From: Gammaproteobacteria bacterium
GTDB taxonomy: Bacteria > Pseudomonadota > Gammaproteobacteria > Burkholderiales > Burkholderiaceae_B
Length of the DNA: 64,000 bases
Reading direction: 5' to 3'
Assembly: GCA_018815245.1 (NCBI GenBank)
Contig: JAHIXK010000017.1
Coordinates: 1-64,000, forward strand
Shown piece after piece: positions 43,719 to 55,810 of this stretch. The notes beneath the pieces were generated by a model, which did not search any database, was not told the DNA's origin, and worked only from the letters and a program-made list of their open reading frames with translations. The position numbers and the translations under genes are program-made. Position 1 is the stretch's first letter. Every line of letters begins with the position of its first letter.

Positions 43719-45071
43719 TTACTTTTTTTGACGGGCTTGAGCATTTCGCTGGGCAAGCCAATTCAACTTTTCTGCAATTTTACCCTCCAGCCCGCGGTCT
43801 GTGGGCTGATAAAACTGCGGGGCTTGCATGCCGTCGGGCCAATAAGTTTCGCCTGCCGCGTGCCCGGCTTCTTCATCATGCGCATAGCGATAGCCTGAAC
43901 CATGGCCAAGCTCCTTCATCAACTTGGTGGGCGCATTGCGCAAATGCATGGGCACCGGCATGGAACTGCTTTGCTTCACATGGGCCATGGCCTGTTTGTA
44001 GGCGTTGTAACCCGCGTTGCTTTTTGCGGCAATGGCCAGGTACAGCACGCACTGAGCCAAGGCCAGCTCGCCTTCGGGACTACCAAGGCGCTCATAGGTT
44101 TGTGCGGCTTCGTTCGCAATGCTGAAGGCGCGCGGGTCGGCCAACCCAATGTCTTCCCAGGCCATGCGTACAATGCGGCGGGCCATGTAACGTGGGTCGG
44201 CCCCACCGTCGAGCATGCGACAAAACCAGTACAGGGCAGCATCGGGGTCCGAGCCACGCACGGACTTGTGCAGGGCTGAAATTTGGTCGTAAAACGCATC
44301 GCCTCCCTTGTCGAAACGGCGAATTTGCGAGGGAGCTATTTGCTTCAATGCTGGCAAATCCAGGCTGTTCAAGCCCTGTGCCTTGGTTTGAAGCAGGGTA
44401 ATTTCGACCAGATTCAAAAAGCGGCGTGCATCGCCATCGGCGTAACTGCACAAGGCATCAAAAGCATCGCTTTCCACATCAATTTCAGTGCCCAACTCTG
44501 CCTGCGCGCGCTTGAGCAACCGTTCGAAATCTTTTGCATTCAGGCTGTTGAGCACATAAACCTGCGAACGCGACAACAACGCTGAATTCACCTCAAACGA
44601 TGGGTTTTCAGTGGTTGCACCAATGAAGGTGACCAAGCCCGATTCTACAAAGGGCAACAGTGCGTCTTGCTGTGATTTATTGAAGCGATGAATTTCGTCG
44701 ATGAACAGAATGGTGGATTTTCCAACCTTGGCATACTCGCTTGCCTGGTCAATGGCTGCGCGAATTTCCTTGACCCCAGCCAGTACGGCTGACAGGGCAA
44801 TGAACTGTGCCCTGGCCGCACCAGCGAGCAAGCGGGCCAAGGTGGTTTTGCCCACACCCGGCGGGCCCCACAAAATCAGGGAGTGAACATGTTGCTGATC
44901 AAACAGCAAGGTGAGTGGTTTGCCTGGCCCTAGCAGGTGGGTTTGCCCCACCACTTCGGCAAGTTGATTTGGGCGAATGCGTTCGGCCAGCGGCACAGCG
45001 CCCGGCACGGCACTTCCTGTTACAGGTGAAGCTGGCTGTTCGGTGTTGTCGCCAAACAAATCGGGGGTCAT
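43719..45071 (-). CDS. rarA: Replication-associated recombination protein A (AAA+ ATPase)
   Basis: RarA/MgsA acts at stalled replication forks. The 450-residue protein has Walker [20 protein letters not shown], Walker [21 protein letters not shown], sensor 1 [20 protein letters not shown], and the C-terminal tetramerisation domain with [20 protein letters not shown] and the tail after GETYWPDGM. It starts within the lolA stop (ATGA overlap). Confidence 0.96.
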   Translation of the reverse strand: MTPDLFGDNTEQPASPVTGSAVPGAVPLAERIRPNQLAEVVGQTHLLGPGKPLTLLFDQQHVHSLILWGPPGVGKTTLARLLAGAARAQFIALSAVLAGVKEIRAAIDQASEYAKVGKSTILFIDEIHRFNKSQQDALLPFVESGLVTFIGATTENPSFEVNSALLSRSQVYVLNSLNAKDFERLLKRAQAELGTEIDVESDAFDALCSYADGDARRFLNLVEITLLQTKAQGLNSLDLPALKQIAPSQIRRFDKGGDAFYDQISALHKSVRGSDPDAALYWFCRMLDGGADPRYMARRIVRMAWEDIGLADPRAFSIANEAAQTYERLGSPEGELALAQCVLYLAIAAKSNAGYNAYKQAMAHVKQSSSMPVPMHLRNAPTKLMKELGHGSGYRYAHDEEAGHAAGETYWPDGMQAPQFYQPTDRGLEGKIAEKLNWLAQRNAQARQKK

Positions 45072-45703
45072 TGGGTTCTAATTAAATCCACACCCGCAGG
45101 GGCTTTGAAATCAAAGTAGCTGGCAGGCCGTTGTTTTGAAAAATCCCAACTGCTCAATTCCAGTTGGGTAACCTGCCCCAAGGCGTCATGAATTTCCAGG
45201 TTCACCGGCAAGCCGTCTTTCCAGCCAATGCGGGCATAGTCAAACAGGTTGTCTTTGTCCTTTGGCCTGATGAGCAACCATTCTTTGCCGTCTTTCATGC
45301 CTTCATCTTTCAGATTAAACAGCTTGTCGACGTCTTTGCTGCCAAACAACAAAGCGACAGGAGTTGAATCCATGGCATTGCCAATCGGCTTTTGTGTGGC
45401 GTGGCCCATGTCTTCATCATAAGAAACCACGGTACTGCCATTGGACAACAGCAGCAAAGGGTATGGCTTTTTGATTTCCCAACGGAATTTACCGGGGCGC
45501 GAGAAGGTAAATTCCCCAGAGCCTTTTTGCTTCACGGCGCCGCTTGGTGATATAACCACCTGCGAAAACTGACCTTCAGCAAAACCGCGGTTTTTTACAA
45601 AGTTGTTCAAGGCGTCTTGGGCAGAGGCCCAAGCTGAACCCAAAGAGGTCGCACTCAAAGCGGTGGCTAACAAGAATCGATACAAAAACTGTTGAATGCG
45701 CAT
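45068..45703 (-). CDS. lolA: Outer-membrane lipoprotein carrier protein LolA
   Basis: LolA ferries lipoproteins across the periplasm from LolCDE to LolB. The 211-residue precursor has a signal peptide ending about residue 27 (LSATSLGSAWA). The open beta-barrel follows, with KGSGEFTFSRPGKFRWEIKK (the usual RPGKFRW motif) and PVNLEIHDALGQVTQLEL. It lies between ftsK (76 bases) and rarA (overlap). Confidence 0.94.
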   Translation of the reverse strand: MRIQQFLYRFLLATALSATSLGSAWASAQDALNNFVKNRGFAEGQFSQVVISPSGAVKQKGSGEFTFSRPGKFRWEIKKPYPLLLLSNGSTVVSYDEDMGHATQKPIGNAMDSTPVALLFGSKDVDKLFNLKDEGMKDGKEWLLIRPKDKDNLFDYARIGWKDGLPVNLEIHDALGQVTQLELSSWDFSKQRPASYFDFKAPAGVDLIRTQ

Positions 45704-45779
45704 GAATTTCTACTTCCTGTTGGGTGTTACACCTCAGATAACGCATACGGCTACCGGGGGTAAACACACTTAACCAAAC

Positions 45780-48092
45780 TTAATCGTCGTCTTGTCCAGC
45801 CTCGGCACGCGCCAGAATTTCCCGGTTGCCGTTGGACTGCATGGCCGACACCAAACCAGCCTGCTCCATGCTTTCCAGCAGGCGGGCTGCGCGATTGTAG
45901 CCAATTCGAAGGTGGCGCTGTACAAATGAAATGGATGCCCTGCGGTGCTTCAGCACAATGCCCACAGCCTGGTCATACAATGCGTCTTTCTCGCCATCAA
46001 AACTGCCTGCTGTGGCGTCCATGCTGGCATTGCCGCCTTCCTCGGTAGTGCCACCTTCCAGAATGCCTTCAATGTAGTTGGGTTCTCCACCCTTCTCTTT
46101 CAGGTATTCAACCACGCGGTGTACTTCTTCATCGGATACAAAGGCACCGTGCACACGCTGGGGCACACCGGAACCTGGTGGCAAGTACAACATATCGCCT
46201 TGCCCCAAAAGCGCTTCAGCACCCATTTGATCAAGAATGGTGCGGGAATCGATTTTCGATGAAACCTGAAAAGCAATGCGGGTTGGAATGTTCGCTTTGA
46301 TCAAGCCGGTGATTACATCCACTGAGGGCCGCTGCGTAGCCAATATCAAATGAATACCCGCGGCACGGGCTTTCTGGGCCAAGCGCGCAATAAGCTCTTC
46401 GATCTTCTTGCCCACCACCATCATCAGGTCGGCCAGTTCATCAATCACGATGACCAGCATGGGCAAGGTGTCAAGCGGCTCTGGTGCATCGGGGGTCAGG
46501 CTGAACGGGTTGGGAATGCTGGTACCGTTTTTCTTCGCCTCGGCAATTTTTACGTTGTAACCCGCCAGGTTACGCACGCCCATTTTGCTCATCAAGCGGT
46601 AACGTTTTTCCATTTCGCCCACGGCCCAATTCAGAGCATTGGCGGCCTGGCGCATGTCGGTAACCACTGGGCAAAGCAAGTGCGGAATGCCCTCGTAAAC
46701 GCTCATCTCCAGCATTTTGGGGTCGATCAGAATAAGCCGCACTTCTTCAGCACCGCTTTTGTACAGCAGCGACAAAATCATGGCGTTGATACCCACCGAT
46801 TTACCGGAACCGGTGGTACCTGCCACCAGCAAGTGCGGCATTTTGGCCAAATCGGCCACCACTGGCTTGCCTGAAATGTCTTTTCCAAGCGCCATGGTGA
46901 CGGGCGACTTGTTGGTGCTGTACACCTGAGAACCCAGAATTTCGGTCAGCTTGACCACTTGGCGGCGCGGGTTTGGCAACTCCAGGCCCATCAAGTTTTT
47001 GCCGTAAATGGTTTCAACAACGCGAATGGACACCAAACTAAGCGCACGGGCCAGGTCTTTGGCCAAATTCACAACCTGGGAACCCTTTACGCCTGCGGCG
47101 GGTTCAACCTCGAAACGGGTAATCACCGGACCTGGCTGCGCAGCCATCACCTGAACCTGCACGCCAAAGTCGCTCAGTTTCTTTTCAATCAAGCGGGACG
47201 TGTATTCAAGCGTGTCGGCTGACACGGTTTCAATGGTGGCAGGTGCCTCATCGAGCAGGCCCAACGGTGGCAATTCGGTTTCTGTAAGCTCTGCGAACAG
47301 GGGTTGTTGCTTTTCCTTGATGGCTTGCACTGAAGGTTCTGCGGCCACGGCCACAGGTTCAATTCGAATGGGCTTGTGTTCTTCAAACTTCTCGCGTTTT
47401 TGCTCCACTTTTTCTACACGGGCCAGGGCAACTTTTTTGCCTTCCTTGCGGTCAAAATAGGCGTTAATCAGTTCTTGAACCTTGAACACCAAACCTTCAA
47501 GAAAACCGCCCACGCGTTCGGCCATCACCGCCCAACTTAAGCCCAGCAGGCCGCTCATGCCGGCAGTGGTGCACAACAACAACAGCATGACCGCGCCTGA
47601 CAAGCCAAGGAATTGTTGAAAAATGCTGGCGATGGTTTGCCCCACAATACCCCCGGCACCTGCCGGCAAGCCTTCACCTTTGAAAATAGACAGGGATTCA
47701 AGCCCCATCAACCCAACCCACAGCACGGTGAAGCCGATGGGCCGCACCCAAGGCAGCCATCTTGGCAAAGGTTCGCTGAACCCAGGCAGATCAATCGCAT
47801 CCACCATTTTTCGGGCGCGCCACAGCATGAAGAAAGACAAGCCCAGCAGTGCATAGGCCGAATAACCTGCGATAAAGAACAGCAGGTCGGACAAATGTGC
47901 ACCCACCGAACCGCCGAAATTGCTGACCACATTGCTGCCGGATTCATGGGAAAAGCTGTCGTCGCTGCTGCTGTGCGACACCAGAATCAGAAACAGATAG
48001 ATGGAGAAGACAAGCAGGCATAGCCACCGAATTTCCAGCAACAGTTTGCTGATTCGAAGAGTGCCTGTATTTTGTGTGGTCCTGGAATTCAC
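45780..48092 (-). CDS. ftsK: DNA translocase FtsK
   Basis: FtsK anchors at the septum and pumps DNA to resolve chromosome dimers with XerCD. Four N-terminal transmembrane helices (first [15 protein letters not shown]) precede a linker and the motor, with Walker [21 protein letters not shown] and Walker [16 protein letters not shown]. The winged-helix gamma domain ([20 protein letters not shown]) is at the C-terminus. The linker is short for FtsK. The longest open frame begins at 48227 inside divergent trxB. The GTG at 48092 (770 residues) is chosen because it precedes the first helix and follows a candidate promoter, but its ribosome-binding site is weak. Confidence 0.95.
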   Translation of the reverse strand: MNSRTTQNTGTLRISKLLLEIRWLCLLVFSIYLFLILVSHSSSDDSFSHESGSNVVSNFGGSVGAHLSDLLFFIAGYSAYALLGLSFFMLWRARKMVDAIDLPGFSEPLPRWLPWVRPIGFTVLWVGLMGLESLSIFKGEGLPAGAGGIVGQTIASIFQQFLGLSGAVMLLLLCTTAGMSGLLGLSWAVMAERVGGFLEGLVFKVQELINAYFDRKEGKKVALARVEKVEQKREKFEEHKPIRIEPVAVAAEPSVQAIKEKQQPLFAELTETELPPLGLLDEAPATIETVSADTLEYTSRLIEKKLSDFGVQVQVMAAQPGPVITRFEVEPAAGVKGSQVVNLAKDLARALSLVSIRVVETIYGKNLMGLELPNPRRQVVKLTEILGSQVYSTNKSPVTMALGKDISGKPVVADLAKMPHLLVAGTTGSGKSVGINAMILSLLYKSGAEEVRLILIDPKMLEMSVYEGIPHLLCPVVTDMRQAANALNWAVGEMEKRYRLMSKMGVRNLAGYNVKIAEAKKNGTSIPNPFSLTPDAPEPLDTLPMLVIVIDELADLMMVVGKKIEELIARLAQKARAAGIHLILATQRPSVDVITGLIKANIPTRIAFQVSSKIDSRTILDQMGAEALLGQGDMLYLPPGSGVPQRVHGAFVSDEEVHRVVEYLKEKGGEPNYIEGILEGGTTEEGGNASMDATAGSFDGEKDALYDQAVGIVLKHRRASISFVQRHLRIGYNRAARLLESMEQAGLVSAMQSNGNREILARAEAGQDDD

Positions 48093-48118
48093 TGTAATAA
48101 GAGTAGCCCGCAATGCAG

Positions 48119-48146
48119 CATATAATTGAAGTCTGTATTCTGACAA
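48119..48146 (-). promoter_or_regulatory. Candidate sigma-70 promoter for ftsK
   Basis: On the minus strand TTGTCA (48146-48141) is followed after 16 bases by TATATG (48124-48119). This would start transcription about 20 bases before the proposed GTG. Confidence 0.4.
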
Positions 48147-48147
48147 A

Positions 48148-48169
48148 GTTCGAGAGAAATATCTCGAAC
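48148..48169. promoter_or_regulatory. Perfect inverted repeat between ftsK and trxB
   Basis: GTTCGAGA and TCTCGAAC are separated by six bases, 31 bases upstream of the trxB ATG and just upstream of the candidate ftsK -35 box. It has no T-run, so an operator is more likely than a terminator. The regulator is unknown. Confidence 0.45.
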
Positions 48170-48182
48170 AGACACCATTTGA

Positions 48183-49166
<984 letters not shown>

Positions 49167-49180
49167 ACCTTTTTGCCGCC

Positions 49181-49822
49181 ATGAAAAAGCTGAACTCCAT
49201 GGCCGATCTTGAAGGGGTCAGGCGCTCGCTCAAAGAGCAGCGCCTGGAGACCGAGCGGATGGAGAAATTAAAGGCCGCTGAACAAAAAAAACTGCTGGAC
49301 GAAGCAAATCTGTTCAAGAAGCTGGTTATAGATGTTACGCCCCTGCCCGATACCAACCTGAAACTTCACGAACTGGAAAAACCGCCCCCTCTAGCCCGCC
49401 AACGGGAACTGGATGATGAAGCCGTGCTGTGGGAAAGCATTTCCGATGAAATGGATGTCGAGCGGTTTCTGGAGACCGATGACAAGCTTTCCTATCGCAG
49501 AAACGGCGTGGGTGTGGAGGCTTTGAAGAAACTTCGAAAAGGGCAATGGGTGATTCAGGCCCAAATCGATTTGCACGGGCTGCGCTCCGACGAAGCCCGC
49601 AGTGCTGTGGGTGAATTTCTGCGGTCCAGCGTAAAACATGACATTCGTTGTGTCAGAATCATTCACGGCAAGGGCTTGGGTTCCATCGGCAAAGAACCCG
49701 TTTTAAAAGAAAAAGTGAAACGCTGGTTGGTGCAAAAAGACGAGGTACTGGCTTTTTGCCAAGCTCCACCGCGAGATGGTGGAGCAGGTGCCCTGCTGGT
49801 AATTTTAAAAGCCCGACAATAA
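49181..49822 (+). CDS. Smr-domain protein
   Basis: Smr domains are MutS2-related and several act as nucleases. From the ATG at 49181 (213 residues) the N-terminal half is a charged helical region (VRRSLKEQRLETERMEKLKA). The Smr domain follows at about 125-210, with the hallmark IDLHGLRSDEARSAV and the second motif VRIIHGKGLGSIG. In-frame codons upstream overlap trxB and are ignored. It matches the SmrA/SmrB type of proteobacteria, and the actual substrate is unknown. Confidence 0.9.
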   Translation: MKKLNSMADLEGVRRSLKEQRLETERMEKLKAAEQKKLLDEANLFKKLVIDVTPLPDTNLKLHELEKPPPLARQRELDDEAVLWESISDEMDVERFLETDDKLSYRRNGVGVEALKKLRKGQWVIQAQIDLHGLRSDEARSAVGEFLRSSVKHDIRCVRIIHGKGLGSIGKEPVLKEKVKRWLVQKDEVLAFCQAPPRDGGAGALLVILKARQ

Positions 49823-49847
49823 AAAACAACAACGGAGACATGCGCCA

Positions 49848-50756
49848 ATGACGCAAATTGAATGGCAACAAGGTTTTGCCAAATCAAATACCACGGGCCT
49901 GAACATGGCTTGGGAAACCGCTGGCCCGGCAGATGGTGAAACCATTTTCATGGTGGCCGGTCTGGGGTGTCAATTAACCATGTGGAACGATGAATTCTGT
50001 GCCCCACTGCTTGAACGCGGCTACCGCTTGGTGCGATTTGACAACCGAGACATTGGGCTAAGCGACCAGCACCCCACCAGCATGAAGGTGAATGTGCCTG
50101 CTACATTCATTCGCAACAAGCTGGGCTTGCAAACACCCACCAATTACAAACTTGACACCATGGCCAACGATGCGATTGGCCTGATTGACGCCTTGAACTT
50201 GAAGCGTCCACACCTGCTGGGTATTTCCATGGGCGGCATGATTTCACAAATTGTGGCGGCCAAAGCACCCGAGAAAATCGGAAAGCTGGTCACCTTGATG
50301 TCGAGTACCAACAACCCAAAGCTGCCCATGCCCACACCGAATGTGTTGCACAACATGTTCCTGAAAAAACCGAAAAGCCAGAAAATTGATGATGTGGTGG
50401 AACACGTTGAGCGTGTATTCACCGCCATTGGAAGCCCGGGCTACCCAGCTGACCCCACAAGGCTGCGGGAACGCGCGAGAAATTCATACAACCGTGCTTA
50501 CAAACCTGCTGGCGTGCTACGGCAAACCCATTGTGTTGTGGCCACTGGATCAATTGAAGATTACACGAGGGAAATCAGGGTACCCACTTGTGTGATTCAC
50601 GGGCTGGACGACCCGTTATTGAAAAAGGCGTGTTCAGAACGAATCGCCAAGCTGGTGCCGAATTCACGGCTTCATTTGATCAAGGGGCTGGGTCATGATT
50701 TGCCCGAACCCCTTGCGCCCACGTTCGCTGAAATAATTCACAGCCATTTCAAGTAA
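49848..50756 (+). CDS. Alpha/beta-hydrolase fold protein
   Basis: The 302-residue protein has the nucleophile elbow GISMGG (Ser127), an oxyanion-side segment MVAGLGCQLTMWND, an acid in VIHGLDDPLLKKA, and the catalytic histidine in IKGLGHDLPEPL. Together these form a normal triad. The substrate (ester, lactone or other) cannot be predicted. Its TAA stop abuts the stop of glnB on the other strand without a spacer. It follows smr by 25 bases. Confidence 0.88.
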   Translation: MTQIEWQQGFAKSNTTGLNMAWETAGPADGETIFMVAGLGCQLTMWNDEFCAPLLERGYRLVRFDNRDIGLSDQHPTSMKVNVPATFIRNKLGLQTPTNYKLDTMANDAIGLIDALNLKRPHLLGISMGGMISQIVAAKAPEKIGKLVTLMSSTNNPKLPMPTPNVLHNMFLKKPKSQKIDDVVEHVERVFTAIGSPGYPADPTRLRERARNSYNRAYKPAGVLRQTHCVVATGSIEDYTREIRVPTCVIHGLDDPLLKKACSERIAKLVPNSRLHLIKGLGHDLPEPLAPTFAEIIHSHFK

Positions 50757-52747
<1,991 letters not shown>

Positions 52748-52776
52748 GGGGTACCTGCATAGTAGTTGTGGCTTTT

Positions 52777-53994
52777 ATGAATTATCGCATGCAGATTTGC
52801 CAATCGATTGGCGAAATCGCACAAGCTCAATGGAATTCACTTGTATGTCAATGCAATGGTGGTGTGCTTCACCCTGCCCTTCGACATGAATACCTGCTGG
52901 CACTGGAAAGCTGTGGCTGTGCCACGGCAGAAACCGGCTGGGGACCTTTGCATTTGGCCATGCATGGTGATGCCGGTGAATTGCTGGCAGCCATGCCCCT
53001 TTACCTGAAATCTCACTCCTACGGTGAATACGTGTTCGATTGGGCGTGGGCGCAGGCCTACGAGCGCAGTGGTCAACGCTATTACCCCAAGCTGCTTTGC
53101 GCCATTCCATTTACACCCGTGCTGGCACCCAAGGTGCTGCATGCCACCCCTGAAGCGGGCAAGGCCTTGGCGCAAGGTTTGGCGCAACTGACCTGGCAAG
53201 CCGCCGAAAACACCGAGTTGCTTGGCACCCGGATTTCAACCCTGCATGCCTTGTTTTTAACAGGGCAAGACCAACAACTGCTGTTGGGTGAAGCCACAAG
53301 TTTGAACAACAGCAGCCGCCATGTGGTGCAGTTTCACTGGCACAATTTCAATTCGCTACACGAAAAAGCATTCACTTCGTTTGATGAATTTCTGGACAGC
53401 CTGAACCAGAAAAAACGAAAGAACATTCGCGCGGAGCGACGCAAGGCACGCGTCGAAGGCCTTGAAATTCATCGAATTCAGGGCCGTGATGTAACAACAG
53501 AACAACTTGAATTTTTCTACCAGTGCTACAGCCGCACTTACATGGAACATTTCTCCAGCCCTTATTTGAATCTGGAATTTTTCAGGCGATTGTGCACAAC
53601 GATGGGCGATCAGGTGTTGCTGGTCCAAGCCACCTTGCAAGGTGCGCCCGTGGCCAGTTCGTTTTTTATTTACAGCGAAGAAAGGCTATACGGGCGCTAC
53701 TGGGGATGCATTGAAAACTTGCCCTGCCTGCACTTCGAGTTGTGCTATTACCAAGCCATTGAATTTGCCATTGAACAAGGCATTGAGTGGTTCGAAGGTG
53801 GTGCGCAAGGTGAGCACAAAATGGCACGTGGGCTGAACCCGCAAACCATGATCAGCGCCCACTATGTGCACGCCAACGAATTCAAACTGCCGATTGAAAA
53901 CTTTCTTCGACGTGAAAAAGCGCACCTTCAAGCCTACGCAACGGAATTAAGTGAGCACACGGCATTTCGAGCCGGCACTGTGCTGGAGCAATAA
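52777..53994 (+). CDS. FemAB/DUF482-like GNAT acyltransferase
   Basis: The ATG at 52777 gives 405 residues. The family blocks are clear: HPALRHEYLLALESCGCA, the FDWAWAQAYERSGQRYYPKL segment, KKRKNIRAERRKARVEGLEI, QCYSRTYMEHFSSPYLN, LYGRYWGCIENLPCLHFELC and EGGAQGEHKMARGL. Such proteins are described as GNAT-fold, FemAB-like and sometimes labelled peptidoglycan biosynthesis, but the reaction is not established. Only 29 bases separate it from the divergent nadE start. It ends at a strong terminator shared with ppa. Confidence 0.88.
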   Translation: MNYRMQICQSIGEIAQAQWNSLVCQCNGGVLHPALRHEYLLALESCGCATAETGWGPLHLAMHGDAGELLAAMPLYLKSHSYGEYVFDWAWAQAYERSGQRYYPKLLCAIPFTPVLAPKVLHATPEAGKALAQGLAQLTWQAAENTELLGTRISTLHALFLTGQDQQLLLGEATSLNNSSRHVVQFHWHNFNSLHEKAFTSFDEFLDSLNQKKRKNIRAERRKARVEGLEIHRIQGRDVTTEQLEFFYQCYSRTYMEHFSSPYLNLEFFRRLCTTMGDQVLLVQATLQGAPVASSFFIYSEERLYGRYWGCIENLPCLHFELCYYQAIEFAIEQGIEWFEGGAQGEHKMARGLNPQTMISAHYVHANEFKLPIENFLRREKAHLQAYATELSEHTAFRAGTVLEQ

Positions 53995-54021
53995 AAAAGC
54001 CAACCTTCGGGTTGGCTTTTT
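53993..54021. terminator. Bidirectional intrinsic terminator
   Basis: Arms AGCCAACC (53998-54005) and GGTTGGCT (54010-54017) close on a stable TTCG tetraloop, with an A-run on the left and TTTTT on the right. It lies between the FemAB-like gene and convergent ppa. Confidence 0.92.
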
Positions 54022-54040
54022 GTGGGCTTGACAAAAGGCA

Positions 54041-54568
54041 TCAGCCTTCGTAATTGGCCACGCCGTCACGAATTTCTTTTTCAACATCGGTCATGTCGCC
54101 CCAACCCTCAATTTTGACCCACTTGCCTTTTTCAAGGTCTTTGTAGTGCTCAAAAAAGTGTTGAATACGGGCCAGAAATTCCTGGGGAACGTCTGAAATG
54201 CTTTGATAGTGCTTGTACTGTGGCAACAACTTTTCAACCGGCACAGCCAACAATTTGGCATCGCCGCCAGATTCATCCGTCATTTTCAACATGCCGATGG
54301 GGCGAACACGCACCACACAGCCGGGCTGCAGCGGGAACGGAGTCATCACCAGCACATCCACGGGATCGCCATCGGCGGCCAGGGTTTGCGGAATGTAGCC
54401 GTAATTGCAGGGGTACTGCATGGAAGTGCCCACAAAGCGGTCCACAAACAAAGCGCCGCTTTCCTTGTCAATTTCGTATTTTACCGGGTCGGAATTCGCT
54501 GCGATCTCAATGATCACATTCACGTCGTTGGGAATGTCCTTCCCGGGGGAAATGCTTTCGTAGCCCAT
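54041..54568 (-). CDS. ppa: Inorganic pyrophosphatase
   Basis: This is a family I soluble pyrophosphatase that pulls biosynthetic reactions forward. The 175-residue protein has the typical [31 protein letters not shown], the metal-binding DGDPVDVLV signature, and a conserved acidic pair in [13 protein letters not shown]. The length is normal. It stands alone on the minus strand, 51 bases after hemY reading leftwards. Confidence 0.97.
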   Translation of the reverse strand: MGYESISPGKDIPNDVNVIIEIAANSDPVKYEIDKESGALFVDRFVGTSMQYPCNYGYIPQTLAADGDPVDVLVMTPFPLQPGCVVRVRPIGMLKMTDESGGDAKLLAVPVEKLLPQYKHYQSISDVPQEFLARIQHFFEHYKDLEKGKWVKIEGWGDMTDVEKEIRDGVANYEG

Positions 54569-54619
54569 GCTGATCAGTCCTTCAAAATAAAAATTTTTCG
54601 TATTGTATCGAATAATGCT

Positions 54620-55810
54620 TTAAGCAAGCTGACGGTCGTTCTGAAGGTGATTGTTCAATTTCTCCCGCCACGCCTTGGCACGCTCGCCTTGATTTGCTGA
54701 TTCGTACAAGCGCTCCAACTTTCCTGCCACATGGGCGGAAGGTTGCTTGGCATAAACAGCCTCAAATCTTGAAATGGCCTTGCCCCAAAGCTGCTCACGT
54801 TCACACACATCGGCGGCCAGCTCCAGCAAACGCAAATCGGCAGGTTGCTGGGACAACAAACGCTCGACATTGGGCAGTGCTTCACGCGGTTCCAGCACAG
54901 CAACCTGGTGGTACATCGGCAATAAATCCTTGTTGAACTTGTTGTTCAGGGCAGTTTCAAGCATTTTTCTGGAGGCCGTCACCAAACCACAACGCATAAG
55001 GCCCACAGCCAAAGCCCGCAACACGTCAACCGCTTCCAGTTCGGAAGGCTTCGCGTGGGAAAGCACATGTTGCATTTTTTCGGGATCAACACCAGCCGTG
55101 TCACACAAGCCCACATAAATTCTCGCAAGTGTTTCGCTCTTCTCCCCGCTGGGCAGCGCAGACGCAGCCACGCAGGCGCGGTACTGAACCAATGCATCTT
55201 GCCAGCGCGCAAGGCCAATCAAAGCCAACATTCGCAAACGCTGAACCTGGGGCAATTTGGCAGCAAGTGGGTCCATTGCTTCAAGCATTGAAAGCGCACC
55301 GGAGAAGTCTTTTTTAGACAAAGCCACCTTGCTGCGCAACACCACCAGCGCATGCGAATGCTCGCCCACCTTGGCCTTTTCCTGATTCAGGATTTCCTCT
55401 GCCACATCAAAACGGTCTGCCTGAATGGCTGACATGGCACGAATCAGATAACTTAAATCAGTTTCAATTCCGGTTTTGCTGGCTTGGTTCAAGGCCTTTT
55501 GCGCGCCTTGCTCATCGCCGGTGATCAACGCAATCAACCCTTGGGTATTGGCTTTCAACAAAGCTGCCTGCTTGCGGTTCATCCAGTATTCTTTGAATTT
55601 CGCTGGCAACTGACTTGACGCACGCCAGGTTCGCAACACCACATGCAGCGTAAGAAACAGCAACAGAATTGCCAGAACAACAAAATTCAGGGACATGTCT
55701 ATTCGGTATTGGCCGAAAAAGACCAGCACTTTCGATTCGTTGCCCTGCGCCATCAATGTGACGGCCACAGCAACCACCACCACCAGCAACAAGCCAATCA
55801 ACTGCCTCAT
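54620..55810 (-). CDS. hemY: HemY, membrane-anchored TPR protein
   Basis: HemY is an inner-membrane protein of the haem cluster, thought to organise late haem enzymes. It is unrelated to the Bacillus HemY oxidase. The 396-residue protein has two N-terminal helices (LIGLLLVVVVAVAVTLMA and LNFVVLAILLLFLTLHVVL) and then helical TPR-like repeats to the end, with NRKQAALLKANTQGLIAL at the start of the HemY_N region. It overlaps the hemDX stop by four bases. Confidence 0.92.
   Translation of the reverse strand: MRQLIGLLLVVVVAVAVTLMAQGNESKVLVFFGQYRIDMSLNFVVLAILLLFLTLHVVLRTWRASSQLPAKFKEYWMNRKQAALLKANTQGLIALITGDEQGAQKALNQASKTGIETDLSYLIRAMSAIQADRFDVAEEILNQEKAKVGEHSHALVVLRSKVALSKKDFSGALSMLEAMDPLAAKLPQVQRLRMLALIGLARWQDALVQYRACVAASALPSGEKSETLARIYVGLCDTAGVDPEKMQHVLSHAKPSELEAVDVLRALAVGLMRCGLVTASRKMLETALNNKFNKDLLPMYHQVAVLEPREALPNVERLLSQQPADLRLLELAADVCEREQLWGKAISRFEAVYAKQPSAHVAGKLERLYESANQGERAKAWREKLNNHLQNDRQLA

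Noticed and set aside
48133-48171. LexA-like CTGT...ACAG near trxB
   Set aside because: The spacing is far from the CTGT-N8-ACAG of LexA boxes, so only the inverted repeat is kept.
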